The notes under the pieces are model-generated. The model did not search any database. It worked only from the letters and a program-made list of their open reading frames with translations, and was not told the origin of the DNA. From positions 1-32,298 of the forward strand of contig NZ_JAOYTH010000026.1 in the NCBI RefSeq assembly GCF_025847205.1: a stretch of 32,298 nucleotides of DNA, read 5' to 3'. How positions within the stretch are numbered: position 1 is the stretch's first letter; each line of letters starts with the position of its first letter. The DNA comes from Pararhizobium sp. YC-54. GTDB taxonomy: Bacteria > Pseudomonadota > Alphaproteobacteria > Rhizobiales > Rhizobiaceae. A program made the translations under genes and the position numbers. Positions 16,887 through 25,833 of the stretch are shown here, piece by piece.

Positions 16887-18506
16887 ATGAATTTCTTCAA
16901 GAAAACGCTACTTGCCCTGATGACCGCAGGCGCAACAGTTGGTGCAAGTCACGCGCAGGAACTGCGGATTGGGCTTTCTGCCGAGCCGACATCAGCGGAT
17001 CCACAATTCTTCGATTCCGCGCCCAACAGCGCGCTCGCAGCGCATTTGTTTGGATCGCTGGTCAGCGCCGATGAGAACCGAAAGCTGCTTCCCGGTCTGG
17101 CACGTTCCTGGAAGATGCTCGATGACACGACATGGGAGTTCAAGCTGCAGCCGAAAGCGACATTCACTAGCGGTGAAAAGCTGACGCCGCGGGACGTTGT
17201 CTATTCATTTTGCAGGATCCCTTTTGTCCAAGGATCGCCTGGTACCTTCAGCGATCTTGTGAAAACGATTGCGTCTATTGATGCGCCGGATGATGAGACC
17301 GTGGTTATCAAAACCGACAAGCCCGACCCGATTCTACCAAACAGGCTCATATCGGCGTTTATTATCAATGCAGATGCGTTTGGTGGCGGCAAAAACATCA
17401 AATTCAAAAAGGACGGCTGCGAGGATTTTGGTGACAATCCGAACCCGTCAGACTTCAATAATCCGGCGAAGTCAGTAGGCGCTGGTCCTTACAAGCTGGC
17501 AGAGTTTACTCCTGGTTCGCAGATCGTGCTCGAACGCAATGACAATTATTGGGGTGAAGTGCCTCATTGGAAGCGCGTCATCATGAAGCCTCTGACGAAC
17601 GCCGGCGCACGTGTAGCTGGTCTGATCGCGGGCGACGTTGACATGATCGAAGCACCTTCGGTTCAGGATTTCGAGCGCCTGACCAATTCGGGATTCAGTG
17701 TCGCGCGAGCATTGACTCCCCGACTGCTCTATATCCAGCTTGATCAGAACAACGACCCGGCCTGGAAGTCCCCAACGGTTAAGGGGGTTGACAACACTCC
17801 GATGAGCGATCGGCGGGTGCGCCAGGCGATGTCGATGGCGATCAATCGTCAGGCGATTACTGACAAGATCATGGGCGGCCTTGCCGCGCCAGCAGGCGAA
17901 CTCCTACCTTATCCGATGTTTGGCTCGACGAAGGACTTCCCGGTTACTGAATACGATCCTGAGGGAGCCAAGAAACTTCTCGCTGAAGCCGGCTATTCCG
18001 ATGGATTCCAGATTACTCTGGCGACCCCAAACGACCGCTATATCAATGCAGACAAGGTAGCACAGGCAGTCGCGCAGATGTGGACGCGGATCGGTATCAA
18101 GACCGATGTCGACGCCATGACAGCGGGAACGTTCTTCGGACGTCGCAACAAATTCGAGTTTTCCGCCTTCCTTGCTGGTTATGGATCGACCACGGGCGAA
18201 ATGTCCGAAAAAATAGATGCACTTGTGCTTACCCGCAATCCGGACAAGGAAACCGGGACGCTGAATTTGTCGCACTACTCGAACCCGGCGGTGGATGAGC
18301 TCGTAACCCAAGCCAAACAGACCGTCGAAGACAAAAATCGCGAGCAACTGCTTCAGCAGGCGGCGAAGACGGCCATGGATGATGTTGCGCTGCTGCCGGT
18401 TTACTTTGAAGTTCGTCCGTGGGCGCTTCGCAAGGGGCTGACGTATTCTGCTCGTTCTGACGAGCAGACCCGCGCGATGAGTGTGAAGCCTGACACGGCA
18501 AACTGA
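16887..18506 (+). CDS. dppA: ABC peptide-type substrate-binding protein, 539 aa
   Basis: A signal peptide (MNFFKKTLLALMTAGATVGA, cleaved near SHA-QE) leads into a cluster C (SBP_bac_5) binding protein. Typical elements are LRIGLSAEPTSADPQ at the start, LTPRDVVYSFCR, and RRVRQAMSMAINRQAI in the middle. Length (~510 mature) fits dipeptide, oligopeptide or nickel-chelate binding proteins. It is periplasmic and delivers ligand to the two permeases that follow. ATG 16887 has GGGGAG six bases upstream; ATG 16872 is less likely. The ligand class cannot be assigned; the neighbouring dipeptidase favours peptides. Confidence 0.88.
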   Translation: MNFFKKTLLALMTAGATVGASHAQELRIGLSAEPTSADPQFFDSAPNSALAAHLFGSLVSADENRKLLPGLARSWKMLDDTTWEFKLQPKATFTSGEKLTPRDVVYSFCRIPFVQGSPGTFSDLVKTIASIDAPDDETVVIKTDKPDPILPNRLISAFIINADAFGGGKNIKFKKDGCEDFGDNPNPSDFNNPAKSVGAGPYKLAEFTPGSQIVLERNDNYWGEVPHWKRVIMKPLTNAGARVAGLIAGDVDMIEAPSVQDFERLTNSGFSVARALTPRLLYIQLDQNNDPAWKSPTVKGVDNTPMSDRRVRQAMSMAINRQAITDKIMGGLAAPAGELLPYPMFGSTKDFPVTEYDPEGAKKLLAEAGYSDGFQITLATPNDRYINADKVAQAVAQMWTRIGIKTDVDAMTAGTFFGRRNKFEFSAFLAGYGSTTGEMSEKIDALVLTRNPDKETGTLNLSHYSNPAVDELVTQAKQTVEDKNREQLLQQAAKTAMDDVALLPVYFEVRPWALRKGLTYSARSDEQTRAMSVKPDTAN

Positions 18507-18524
18507 TCATCAATCTCAGCGATG

Positions 18525-18548
18525 AGCTCTGCAGCTATTTGCAGAGCT
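18525..18548 (+). repeat. Intercistronic hairpin between binding protein and permease genes
   Basis: A perfect 9-bp stem AGCTCTGCA/TGCAGAGCT has a 6-base loop, 18 bases after the stop. It has no clear T tract. Hairpins here commonly protect the binding-protein mRNA and reduce read-through to permeases; that role is inferred. Confidence 0.6.
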
Positions 18549-18578
18549 TGTTGCAGCTTTTACTGAAGTGGTGAGGAA

Positions 18579-19556
18579 ATGCTTGTCTATATAATCAGAC
18601 GCCTGGGACAGGGCGCTCTTGTGGTGTCAGTGATGGCCAGCGTCGTCTTTTTGGCGATGTATGCCGTTGGTAATCCGGTCGACGTTCTCGCGCCGCCGGA
18701 TGCTAGCGACGCTGAAAAATTGTTGATCGCGCGCGAACTCGGACTCGATAAGCCGCTGTGGGATCAGTTTTTTGTTTTCATCGGGAATGCGTTGCACGGT
18801 GATCTTGGCAAGAGTTTTGTCTACAATGAACCGACGCTGCAACTCATCTTGCAGCGCCTGCCTGCAACGCTCGAACTCGCCGTAACTGCGTTAACGCTGG
18901 CCATCGCGATCGGCATTCCACTCGGCTTGTATGCCGGGCTGAAGTCGGAATCGTGGTTTTCTCGTATTGTCATGTCGGGATCGATCCTCGGCTTCTCGCT
19001 ACCGAATTTCTGGATCGGAATGATGCTAATCCTGCTCTTTTCAGTCCAGCTGAAATGGCTGCCAGCCGGCGGACGCGGTGAGACGGTCAATATTCTTGGG
19101 GTGCCCCTGTCATTCCTGACTTGGGACGGGCTACGCCATTTGCTCCTGCCGGCGCTGACGATGTCGATCTACAAGGCGGCGCTGATTGTTCGCCTGGTGC
19201 GTGCCGCAACGCGCGAGACAGTAATGCAGGAGTATGTACGCTTCGCTCGGGCAAAGGGCCTCTCGCGCCAGCGAATTGTTCTGGTGCACATCCTCAAGAA
19301 TATCATGCTTCCGGTTGTCACAGTGATTGGGCTCGAATTCGGTGCAATCCTAGCCTTTGCCGTCGTGACTGAGAGCGTCTTCGCCTATCCGGGCATGGGC
19401 AAACTACTGATCGATTCAATCAACCATCTCGACCGACCGGTGGTCGTTGCATATCTCATGTTTACGGCATTTCTGTTCGTTATAATCAACTTCGTTGTCG
19501 ATCTGATCTACGCCGTAATCGATCCGCGCGTCTCACTTGTGGAGGCGAAGGGATGA
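18579..19556 (+). CDS. dppB: ABC peptide-type permease, DppB family, 325 aa
   Basis: The start MLVYIIRRLGQGALVVSVM is typical of the DppB/OppB permeases. About six membrane helices follow, and the EAA coupling loop EYVRFARAKGLSRQRIVLVH near residue 220 contacts the ATPases. The protein ends with NFVVDLIYAVIDPRV, the usual end of the family. It is an inner-membrane half of the channel. A GTGAGGA site lies just before ATG 18579. Its stop overlaps the next start by 4 bases (ATGA), coupling the two permeases. Confidence 0.92.
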   Translation: MLVYIIRRLGQGALVVSVMASVVFLAMYAVGNPVDVLAPPDASDAEKLLIARELGLDKPLWDQFFVFIGNALHGDLGKSFVYNEPTLQLILQRLPATLELAVTALTLAIAIGIPLGLYAGLKSESWFSRIVMSGSILGFSLPNFWIGMMLILLFSVQLKWLPAGGRGETVNILGVPLSFLTWDGLRHLLLPALTMSIYKAALIVRLVRAATRETVMQEYVRFARAKGLSRQRIVLVHILKNIMLPVVTVIGLEFGAILAFAVVTESVFAYPGMGKLLIDSINHLDRPVVVAYLMFTAFLFVIINFVVDLIYAVIDPRVSLVEAKG

Positions 19557-20458
19557 ATAAACCACTTCCAGCATTTTCGGATCGCAGCGAAGCCCCCTGG
19601 CGTCAGCATCTCGCCAGATTACTGGCCAGTCCGTCAGCCATTATTGGCTTGGCACTGCTTTCGGTCCTCCTGCTGCTCGCATTGCTTGCGCCGTGGGTGG
19701 CGCCGCAAAACCCATATGACCTCAGTCAGCTCGATGTCATGGATGGTATGTTGCCGCCAGGCGAAAGCCTTACGTCCGGCTTCACGGCCTGGCTTGGCAC
19801 TGACGAGCAGGGCCGGGATATGCTCTCGGCCATCATCTACGGGATGCGTATCTCGCTCGGCGTCGGCGCGGTTTCCGTTGTTTTTGCCTGCATGATCGGC
19901 GCAACGGTTGGGGTCCTTGCTGCCTATGCCGGTGGCAAGGTCGATGCAATCGTCATGCGCATCGTCGATCTGCAGCTCTCGTTTCCCTCAATCTTGGTCG
20001 CGCTCATCCTATTGGCAGTGTTTGGCCGCGGTGTCGACAAGGTGATCGTCGCGCTCGTGATTGTGCAATGGGCTTACTATGCCCGCACAGTGCGTGGATC
20101 CGCACTCGTTGAACGACGGCGTGAATATATTGAGGCAGCACGATGCCTGGCGCTGCCAAAGCATCGCATCGTGTTTCGTCATCTGTTACCGAACTGCCTG
20201 CCGCCGCTGATAGTGGTCGCCACCGTGCAGGTCGCGCACGCAATAGCACTTGAATCGACATTGTCGTTTCTCGGAGTCGGGGTGCCGGTGACAGAGCCTT
20301 CGCTCGGTATGTTGATCGCCAATGGATATCAATATCTCCTCTCGGGGACATACTGGATGTCCACCTTTCCGGGAATTGCGCTGGTAATCGCCATTGTCGC
20401 GATCAACCTCGTCGGTGACCGATTACGCGATGTGCTTAATCCGCGGCTGGCGCACTGA
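19553..20458 (+). CDS. dppC: ABC peptide-type permease, DppC family, 301 aa
   Basis: The N-terminal segment SPSAIIGLALLSVLLLLALL, then LGTDEQGRDMLSAIIYGMRI, is diagnostic for DppC/OppC. The EAA loop EYIEAARCLALPKHRIVFRH lies near 200 and the end INLVGDRLRDVLNPR is canonical. It pairs with DppB to form the membrane channel. It overlaps dppB by 4 bases. A 207-base gap to the ATPase gene follows, within which a 34-aa ORF is found. Confidence 0.92.
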   Translation: MNKPLPAFSDRSEAPWRQHLARLLASPSAIIGLALLSVLLLLALLAPWVAPQNPYDLSQLDVMDGMLPPGESLTSGFTAWLGTDEQGRDMLSAIIYGMRISLGVGAVSVVFACMIGATVGVLAAYAGGKVDAIVMRIVDLQLSFPSILVALILLAVFGRGVDKVIVALVIVQWAYYARTVRGSALVERRREYIEAARCLALPKHRIVFRHLLPNCLPPLIVVATVQVAHAIALESTLSFLGVGVPVTEPSLGMLIANGYQYLLSGTYWMSTFPGIALVIAIVAINLVGDRLRDVLNPRLAH

Positions 20459-20564
20459 GTCCAGGTGAACTCCTGATTAGCGGCGACGGGTCATGACAAG
20501 ACGCTAACACCGAAATGAAGTCGTGCATCCATCAAAAAGAATATGAAATTTGGGAGGTTGTTGA

Positions 20565-20669
20565 ATGCTAATTTGTTACCTCAGGAGAGCGCCTGTCCTG
20601 GCGAGTATTATCAAACACGGTCGTGGAACATCGCTACACCCTCTCGGGAACGAGATTGTCCAAAGATGA
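20565..20669 (+). CDS. Possible 34-aa leader ORF coupled to dppD
   Basis: GGGAGG stands seven bases before ATG 20565, the best ribosome site in this gap. The frame encodes MLICYLRRAPVLASIIKHGR and 14 more residues. Its TGA at 20667-20669 overlaps the dppD ATG at 20666 (ATGA). dppD itself has no clear ribosome site, so ribosomes finishing the small ORF could reinitiate on dppD. I recognise no domain. Confidence 0.45.
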   Translation: MLICYLRRAPVLASIIKHGRGTSLHPLGNEIVQR

Positions 20670-21646
20670 GTGCAGTTCTCGAAGTATCGGACCTCGCGGT
20701 AACATTCGGAACTCGCGACGGTCTTTTAAAAGCCGTCGACGGCGTGAGCTTCTCTGTATCGCGCGGCGAAGTCCTTGGGCTCGTCGGTGAATCGGGGTCC
20801 GGAAAATCCATCACCGGGCTCGCAATCATGGGTCTGATCGACGCTCCGGGCCGCATTGCGCGAGGTTCTGTCAAATTTGAAGGGCAAGAACTGATCGGGA
20901 AAAACGAGAACACGTTACGCTCGTTGCGAGGACGGCGTATGGCAATGATCTTTCAGGATCCGATGTCAACGCTCAATCCGGTGCTGCGCATCGACACGCA
21001 GATGATCGAGACGATCAGGGCACATGAGAAGGTCAGCGAAAAGGCGGCCCGCGCCCGCGCCCGCGACGCCCTTGCCAAAGTCGGGATTCCTTCCCCCGAC
21101 GAGCGGCTACTCGCTTATCCTCACCAATTCTCCGGTGGAATGCGTCAACGAGTGGCTATCGCAATTGCACTGTTACATGGTCCTTCTCTCATCATCGCGG
21201 ATGAGCCCACGACTGCACTCGACGTGACCATTCAGGCGCAAATTCTCTCCGAGGTGCAAACACTCGCAGCCGAAACCGGCACAGCGCTCGTCTGGATTAC
21301 CCACGATCTGTCCGTCGTAGCTTCTTTGGCCGATCGCGTCGCTGTAATGTACGCCGGCCGCCTCGTAGAGGAAGGGCAGGTTGCCGATGTGTTAACGCAG
21401 CCACTACACCCCTACACGAAGGGGCTGATCGAGTCGGTGCCGAGCCGCAATCGCCGCGGGTCACCGCTTGCGCAGATACCCGGTATGACACCATCGCTGG
21501 CGTGCCTGCCTGAGGGCTGTGCCTTCAGACCGCGTTGCTCCAGAGCAACCGAAATTTGTCTTGAGGCTCCCGGCCTCACGCAACACGTCGGTGGCCGTCG
21601 CGTGCGTTGTTTTCATCCGTCGTCAAATCTGGGGGGCGGAGCATGA
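20666..21646 (+). CDS. dppD: ABC peptide-type ATPase, DppD family, 326 aa
   Basis: Walker A is GESGSGKS (~residue 43), the Q-loop is FQDPMSTLNP, the ABC signature is FSGGMRQR, Walker B is LIIADEPT, and the switch is WITHDLSVV. The C-terminal oligopeptide extension has four cysteines in CAFRPRCSRATEIC, the iron-sulfur or structural motif of DppD/DppF proteins. ATG 20666 fits the conserved N-terminus and overlaps the stop of the 34-aa ORF; an ATG at 20543 in frame would add 41 unconserved residues. It energises import in the cytoplasm together with DppF, overlapping its gene by 4 bases. Confidence 0.93.
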   Translation: MSAVLEVSDLAVTFGTRDGLLKAVDGVSFSVSRGEVLGLVGESGSGKSITGLAIMGLIDAPGRIARGSVKFEGQELIGKNENTLRSLRGRRMAMIFQDPMSTLNPVLRIDTQMIETIRAHEKVSEKAARARARDALAKVGIPSPDERLLAYPHQFSGGMRQRVAIAIALLHGPSLIIADEPTTALDVTIQAQILSEVQTLAAETGTALVWITHDLSVVASLADRVAVMYAGRLVEEGQVADVLTQPLHPYTKGLIESVPSRNRRGSPLAQIPGMTPSLACLPEGCAFRPRCSRATEICLEAPGLTQHVGGRRVRCFHPSSNLGGGA

Positions 21647-22638
21647 GCACGCCAATTCTGTCACTTGCGAATGTTTCAAAACGCTTCGTAAAACCTCTCG
21701 ACGCCTCAGAGAGGATCGCCAATCTCCTGGGTGCGCATCGTGAACCTCAAATCGTACGCGCCGTGGATCGTGTCGATCTGACGATCATGCCAGGAGAGGT
21801 CGTCGGTCTCGTTGGCGAGTCCGGCTGCGGAAAATCGACCCTCGGCCGGATTGTTGCAGGCATACAGGATCCGTCAGAAGGTGTCGTGGCATTCAAGGGC
21901 CAGGACATCGCGCGCATGAACAAAGCGGAGCGGCGTCAAGCCAATCTGGCCGTGCAAATGGTGTTTCAGGATCCAATGGGGTCGCTCAACCCTCGTATGA
22001 AGGTGCTTGACATCGTTGGGGAGGCGCCTGTCGTACACGGAATAATCCCGACGCAACAAAAAGAAAGATACGTCTCAGATCTTCTTGGCCGTGTTGGTCT
22101 CGACGCATCCGCTATGCGGCGATACCCGCACCAGTTTTCTGGTGGGCAGCGTGCGCGTATCGGCATTGCGCGTGCGCTGGCGGTCAATCCAACGATGCTG
22201 GTATGCGACGAGGCGACGGCCGCCCTCGATGTCTCTATCCAGGCCCAGATCATCAATCTGTTTGTTGAATTGCGCGAGGAGTTCGGCCTGACTTATCTGT
22301 TTGTCAGCCACGATCTCGGAGTCGTTGCCCATGTCGCTGACCGGGTTGCCGTCATGTATCTCGGCCGCATCGTTGAGTTGGGGTCGACCGAGGCGATGTT
22401 CGCGTCGCCAAATCACCCCTACACGCAGGCGCTTCTGTCAGAAGTCCCACAGCTTGAGCCGAAGAAAAGGAAGTTCTCCGCGCTCAACAGCGAGATTCCT
22501 TCGCCTCTGAGGCCGCCGCCCGGCTGTAGCTTCCATACGAGATGTCCGCACGCCTTTGCCCGTTGCGAGACGGACCGACCGGCCATGCAGGAGGTGGGAC
22601 CTGGGCGACTGAGCGCCTGCCATCTGAATGACAGGTAG
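21643..22638 (+). CDS. dppF: ABC peptide-type ATPase, DppF family, 331 aa
   Basis: Walker A is GESGCGKST, the Q-loop is [12 protein letters not shown], the signature is FSGGQRAR, Walker B is MLVCDEAT and the switch is FVSHDLGVV. The C-terminal extension has the [14 protein letters not shown] cysteine motif. Note Walker B has DEA rather than the more usual DEP, still with the catalytic Glu. GGGGGGCGGAG stands before ATG 21643, which overlaps the dppD stop. It completes a five-gene importer with no gene missing. Confidence 0.93.
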   Translation: MSTPILSLANVSKRFVKPLDASERIANLLGAHREPQIVRAVDRVDLTIMPGEVVGLVGESGCGKSTLGRIVAGIQDPSEGVVAFKGQDIARMNKAERRQANLAVQMVFQDPMGSLNPRMKVLDIVGEAPVVHGIIPTQQKERYVSDLLGRVGLDASAMRRYPHQFSGGQRARIGIARALAVNPTMLVCDEATAALDVSIQAQIINLFVELREEFGLTYLFVSHDLGVVAHVADRVAVMYLGRIVELGSTEAMFASPNHPYTQALLSEVPQLEPKKRKFSALNSEIPSPLRPPPGCSFHTRCPHAFARCETDRPAMQEVGPGRLSACHLNDR

Positions 22639-22714
22639 CAAGCCTGCACGACTGCGGCACGCCACTCAACAACTCTCTGCATCCTCCGACCTTCATTCTT
22701 TTTACAGGTACAAA

Positions 22715-24145
22715 ATGTCTTCTTCTAATCCGTTGAACGCTGTCTTCGAGCATATCGAGGTGAACCGCACCCCCTTCCTCGACCGTCTGATCCACTACCT
22801 TCGGCATCCGAGCATCAGCGCCGAGAATGTCGGCATCGCCGACGTTGCTGCTCTGCTGGTGGAAATGCTGACGGATATTGGTCTCGAGACCAGTCTGATA
22901 CCGACAGCGGGGCACCCCATGGTGGTCGCGCGCTGGGAAAAGGCGCCGGGCAAGCCGACGGTGCTGCTTTACGGCCATTACGACGTGCAGCCGGCTGACC
23001 CGATCGACAAATGGCTCTCGCCACCCTTCGAGCCGACCATTCGTGACGGACGGCTCTACGCGCGCGGTGTTGGCGACAACAAGGGCCAGCATTTCGCGCA
23101 AATCCTTGCGATCGAGTCCCACCTCAAGGTGCATGGTGCGCTGCCCTGCAACGTCATCCTGCTGCTGGAAGGTGAAGAGGAGATCGGCAGCCCGCACATT
23201 GCCGATTTCGTGCGGGCCAACAAGGATACGCTGAAAGCTGATCTTGCGGTCACGGCCGATGGTCCGCGCCATGCCAGCGGCGCCCCTGTCATCAAATTTG
23301 GCTCGCGTGGAGAGGTCTCATTTGAATTGCGCTGCCGCCACGCCAACAGCGATTTGCATTCGGGCAACTACGGCGGCGTCGTGCCCAATCCGATCTGGAC
23401 GCTGGTGCATCTGCTCGGCACCATGAAAAACGCCGAGGGAGACATCACGATCAGCGGCTTTCACGACGACATCGAACCGCCTTCACAGGAAGATTTGATC
23501 GCGGTCGGACGCCTGCCGATCGATATCGAGGCGTTGAAGCGAAAGCTCGATATTTCCCGGTTGGACGCACCGGAGAAAAGGCCCTTCTACGACCGCCTCT
23601 GCTTCCAGCCGACATTGACGATCAATGGCTTCCATGGCGGCTATGGCGGCCCCGGTGGCAAAACCGTTTTGCCCAGCGAAGCTGTCGTCAAGTGCGATAT
23701 CAGACTCGTGGAAGAGCAGAATCCCAAAGACGTCTTCGACAAGATTGCTGTCCACATAGACAAATACGCGCCTGATGTGCAGCTTATACCTCTAGGGGAC
23801 ATGTACCCTTCGAAAACGTCCATAGCCTCGCCTTTTACCGCGCCTCTCGTGCGCGCCTTCGTTGCCGCCCAAGGTGAGGAACCTCTGCTGATCCCGGCCG
23901 GCTTCGGCAGCCTGCCTGGCTACGTTTTTACCAAAATTCTCGGAATTCCTGCTTTCGTCACACCCTATGCGAACCACGACGAAGCAAACCACGCACCCAA
24001 CGAAAATTTGGAACTCAGCTGCTTCTATAGCGGAATCCGTACAGGCGCCGCATTATTGCACGAGCTCGGTTCGATAGGACTTAGTGAGACCTCGATCAAT
24101 ACAGCGCTGCCCGTCTCAAAGATAGGTATGCAGCCCAGCCTGTGA
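22715..24145 (+). CDS. M20 family dipeptidase, 476 aa
   Basis: The two-metal site of M20 peptidases is complete: LLYGHYDVQP (His, ~88), GVGDNKGQ (bridging Asp, ~119), LEGEEEIGSPH (Glu-Glu, ~152), VTADGP (Asp) and a final His in NHDEANHAPNENL (~422). The dimerisation domain lies between. Length and motifs resemble carnosinase-like M20 dipeptidases. No signal is present, so it cleaves the imported peptides in the cytoplasm. ATG 22715 matches the usual start; the frame is open to 22628 but the added 29 residues look non-coding. It is 76 bases after dppF. Confidence 0.9.
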   Translation: MSSSNPLNAVFEHIEVNRTPFLDRLIHYLRHPSISAENVGIADVAALLVEMLTDIGLETSLIPTAGHPMVVARWEKAPGKPTVLLYGHYDVQPADPIDKWLSPPFEPTIRDGRLYARGVGDNKGQHFAQILAIESHLKVHGALPCNVILLLEGEEEIGSPHIADFVRANKDTLKADLAVTADGPRHASGAPVIKFGSRGEVSFELRCRHANSDLHSGNYGGVVPNPIWTLVHLLGTMKNAEGDITISGFHDDIEPPSQEDLIAVGRLPIDIEALKRKLDISRLDAPEKRPFYDRLCFQPTLTINGFHGGYGGPGGKTVLPSEAVVKCDIRLVEEQNPKDVFDKIAVHIDKYAPDVQLIPLGDMYPSKTSIASPFTAPLVRAFVAAQGEEPLLIPAGFGSLPGYVFTKILGIPAFVTPYANHDEANHAPNENLELSCFYSGIRTGAALLHELGSIGLSETSINTALPVSKIGMQPSL

Positions 24146-24159
24146 TGATGAGTTTGTCG

Positions 24160-24181
24160 GACAGTTCAGCGCTTAACTGTC
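24160..24181. repeat. Hairpin between dipeptidase and CapA-like genes
   Basis: GACAGTT and AACTGTC form a 7-bp stem, and the loop contains the self-complementary AGCGCT. There is no T tract, so an mRNA-processing or attenuator role is only a guess. Confidence 0.45.
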
Positions 24182-24230
24182 TGGTGGCTCGTCTGGCGAG
24201 TAACACCACTGTCAGCATATGGAGAATGTT

Positions 24231-25619
24231 ATGGAGAGTAATTCACACGTAGCCGACGATGATTCGGTCCAGCAGGGTGGCTATGATACAGTCGGTTCGA
24301 TTGCGACGAACGTTGCGGACGGCTTTACGATGGTTGCAGTCGGCGACCTTATTGTATCACGGTCGCTGACCAAAGGCCAACATCCCGGCTTCAGCGACAT
24401 CATCAAGATCCTCCATGAGGCTGATGTCACGTTTGGCAACTTGGAAACCAACATCTTCGATATCCGATCGTTCAAGGGAAGTCCGCAGGCTGAATACGGC
24501 GGTGCATATATTGTCAGTCCACCAGAGGTCGGACCAGACCTGAAGGCGATGGGATTCAACATTGTCAGTCGCGCGAACAATCATACCCTCGACTGGGGCC
24601 TTGACGGCATGCGCGAAACGAGCCAGCTGCTTGATCAGAACGGTATCGTTCATGCAGGTGCGGGCGAAAATCTCGCGCAAGCCGGCGCTGCCCGCTTTCT
24701 GGAGACCGCACGCGGTCGCGTGGCGTTGGTGTCATTTGCGGCAAGGTACACACCGATGTCTCGTGCGTGCGATTCCGCTGGAGAAGCGCCAGGCAGACCA
24801 GGAATCAACGCCCTTCGTCTAGCGGTTAAAATCTTGATCCCGCCGGCGATGCTCGAGAGCTTGAAGCAGCTACGTAAAGCGTTGCCCGCTCCAGACGCGG
24901 CCCGCAAGGATCCAAAACGGGTCGTATTCACTCCAGATCCCTACTTTGGAGGAGTAACATTTGAAGCGGGCGACAAGCCCGGTTACAGCTACGAGCCCAA
25001 CCCGCGCGATGTCACCGACATTCTACGAAACATTCGCCGGGGCAAGCAGTTCTCCGACTTCTGCATCGTAACTAGCCATTGCCACCAGCCTGGGAACTGG
25101 AGCCAGGAGCCGCCTGACTACGAACAATCGTTTGCGCATCAGCTAATTGATGCCGGAGCCGACGCTTATGTTGGGCATGGACCGCACCAGTTGCGAGGCA
25201 TCGAGATCTACAAGGGCAGGCCGATCTTTTATAGCTTGGGGAATTTCATCTATGATGACCTCCGAACCCCCGTGGGGGCTGACATGTTCGAGGTTTACGG
25301 TAAGGACCCACGGATCGACACGGATGCCGAAGTGACGGTCGCGGAAGAGGCAAGAGGATTTAACGATCCGGTCATCTATGAGAGCATCGTGACGGTTAGC
25401 CGATACGAAGAGAACCAGCTTGCGGAACTGCGGCTCTATCCAATCGAGCTCGGTTTCTCGAAGAGGTTTGCCAACCGGGGTGTGCCGCGGCTAGCTCCCC
25501 CGCGGCAAGCAACTGCCATTCTGGAGCGTCTCCAGAGACTGTCGGAGCCATTTGGAACCAAAATTGACATCGAGGATGCCATCGGCGTTATCCGATTGCA
25601 GCGAAGTTCATCCCTATGA
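24231..25619 (+). CDS. CapA-like metallophosphatase-fold protein without membrane anchor, 462 aa
   Basis: CapA family motifs are in order: VAVGDLIVSRS (~34), ADVTFGNLETNIF (~70), VSRANNHTLDWGLDGM (~110), TSHCHQPGNW (~285) and YVGHGPHQLRGIEIYKGRPI then FYSLGNFIYDD (~320). These residues form the metal site of calcineurin-like enzymes. Classical CapA/PgsA proteins act in poly-gamma-glutamate synthesis and have an N-terminal membrane anchor. Here the N-terminus is polar and acidic, with no hydrophobic segment, so the protein should be cytoplasmic. It ends the block after the dipeptidase. I infer a catabolic hydrolase role rather than polymer export; the substrate is unknown. ATG 24231 has TGGAGA at good spacing, better than ATG 24219. 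Confidence 0.85.
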   Translation: MESNSHVADDDSVQQGGYDTVGSIATNVADGFTMVAVGDLIVSRSLTKGQHPGFSDIIKILHEADVTFGNLETNIFDIRSFKGSPQAEYGGAYIVSPPEVGPDLKAMGFNIVSRANNHTLDWGLDGMRETSQLLDQNGIVHAGAGENLAQAGAARFLETARGRVALVSFAARYTPMSRACDSAGEAPGRPGINALRLAVKILIPPAMLESLKQLRKALPAPDAARKDPKRVVFTPDPYFGGVTFEAGDKPGYSYEPNPRDVTDILRNIRRGKQFSDFCIVTSHCHQPGNWSQEPPDYEQSFAHQLIDAGADAYVGHGPHQLRGIEIYKGRPIFYSLGNFIYDDLRTPVGADMFEVYGKDPRIDTDAEVTVAEEARGFNDPVIYESIVTVSRYEENQLAELRLYPIELGFSKRFANRGVPRLAPPRQATAILERLQRLSEPFGTKIDIEDAIGVIRLQRSSSL

Positions 25620-25640
25620 ACGACTTCGCGCCAAATTTTG

Positions 25641-25799
25641 ATTTGCGAGCCTTTAGGTGGTCACCTCCCTCATGCCGACACGCTTGGATATGCTCCGCCG
25701 CTGATCATCACGCGGGCCGAGGTTGACATTATTGTCGATGCCACAGCACGCGCTGTGGACACAACCTATCGCTCTTTGAAGAGTGAGAGCGCCATCTAA
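25641..25799 (+). pseudogene. Class III aminotransferase, C-terminal relic
   Basis: The frame EPLGGHLPHADTLGYAPPLI followed by ITRAEVDIIVDATARAVDTT ends in TAA at 25799. It aligns with the last ~45 residues of the intact aminotransferase at 26756-28159 ([20 protein letters not shown]). There is no start codon context and nothing of the PLP-binding core. It is the tail of a deleted gene of the same family but clearly diverged, not a recent copy. Confidence 0.7.
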
Positions 25800-25804
25800 G
25801 GACG

Positions 25805-25833
25805 GCGCGGTGGGTTTATGCAATCCACCGCGC
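25805..25833 (+). terminator. Hairpin after the aminotransferase relic
   Basis: GCGCGGTGG pairs perfectly with CCACCGCGC around an 11-base loop, 5 bases after the relic's stop. No T run follows, so termination is plausible but not certain. From 25834 to 26089 I see no gene or repeat. Confidence 0.5.

Noticed and set aside
20543..20665. Upstream in-frame ATG extending dppD by 41 residues
   Set aside because: The extension is not conserved-looking, and the 20666 ATG matches the usual ATPase N-terminus and overlaps the small ORF stop.
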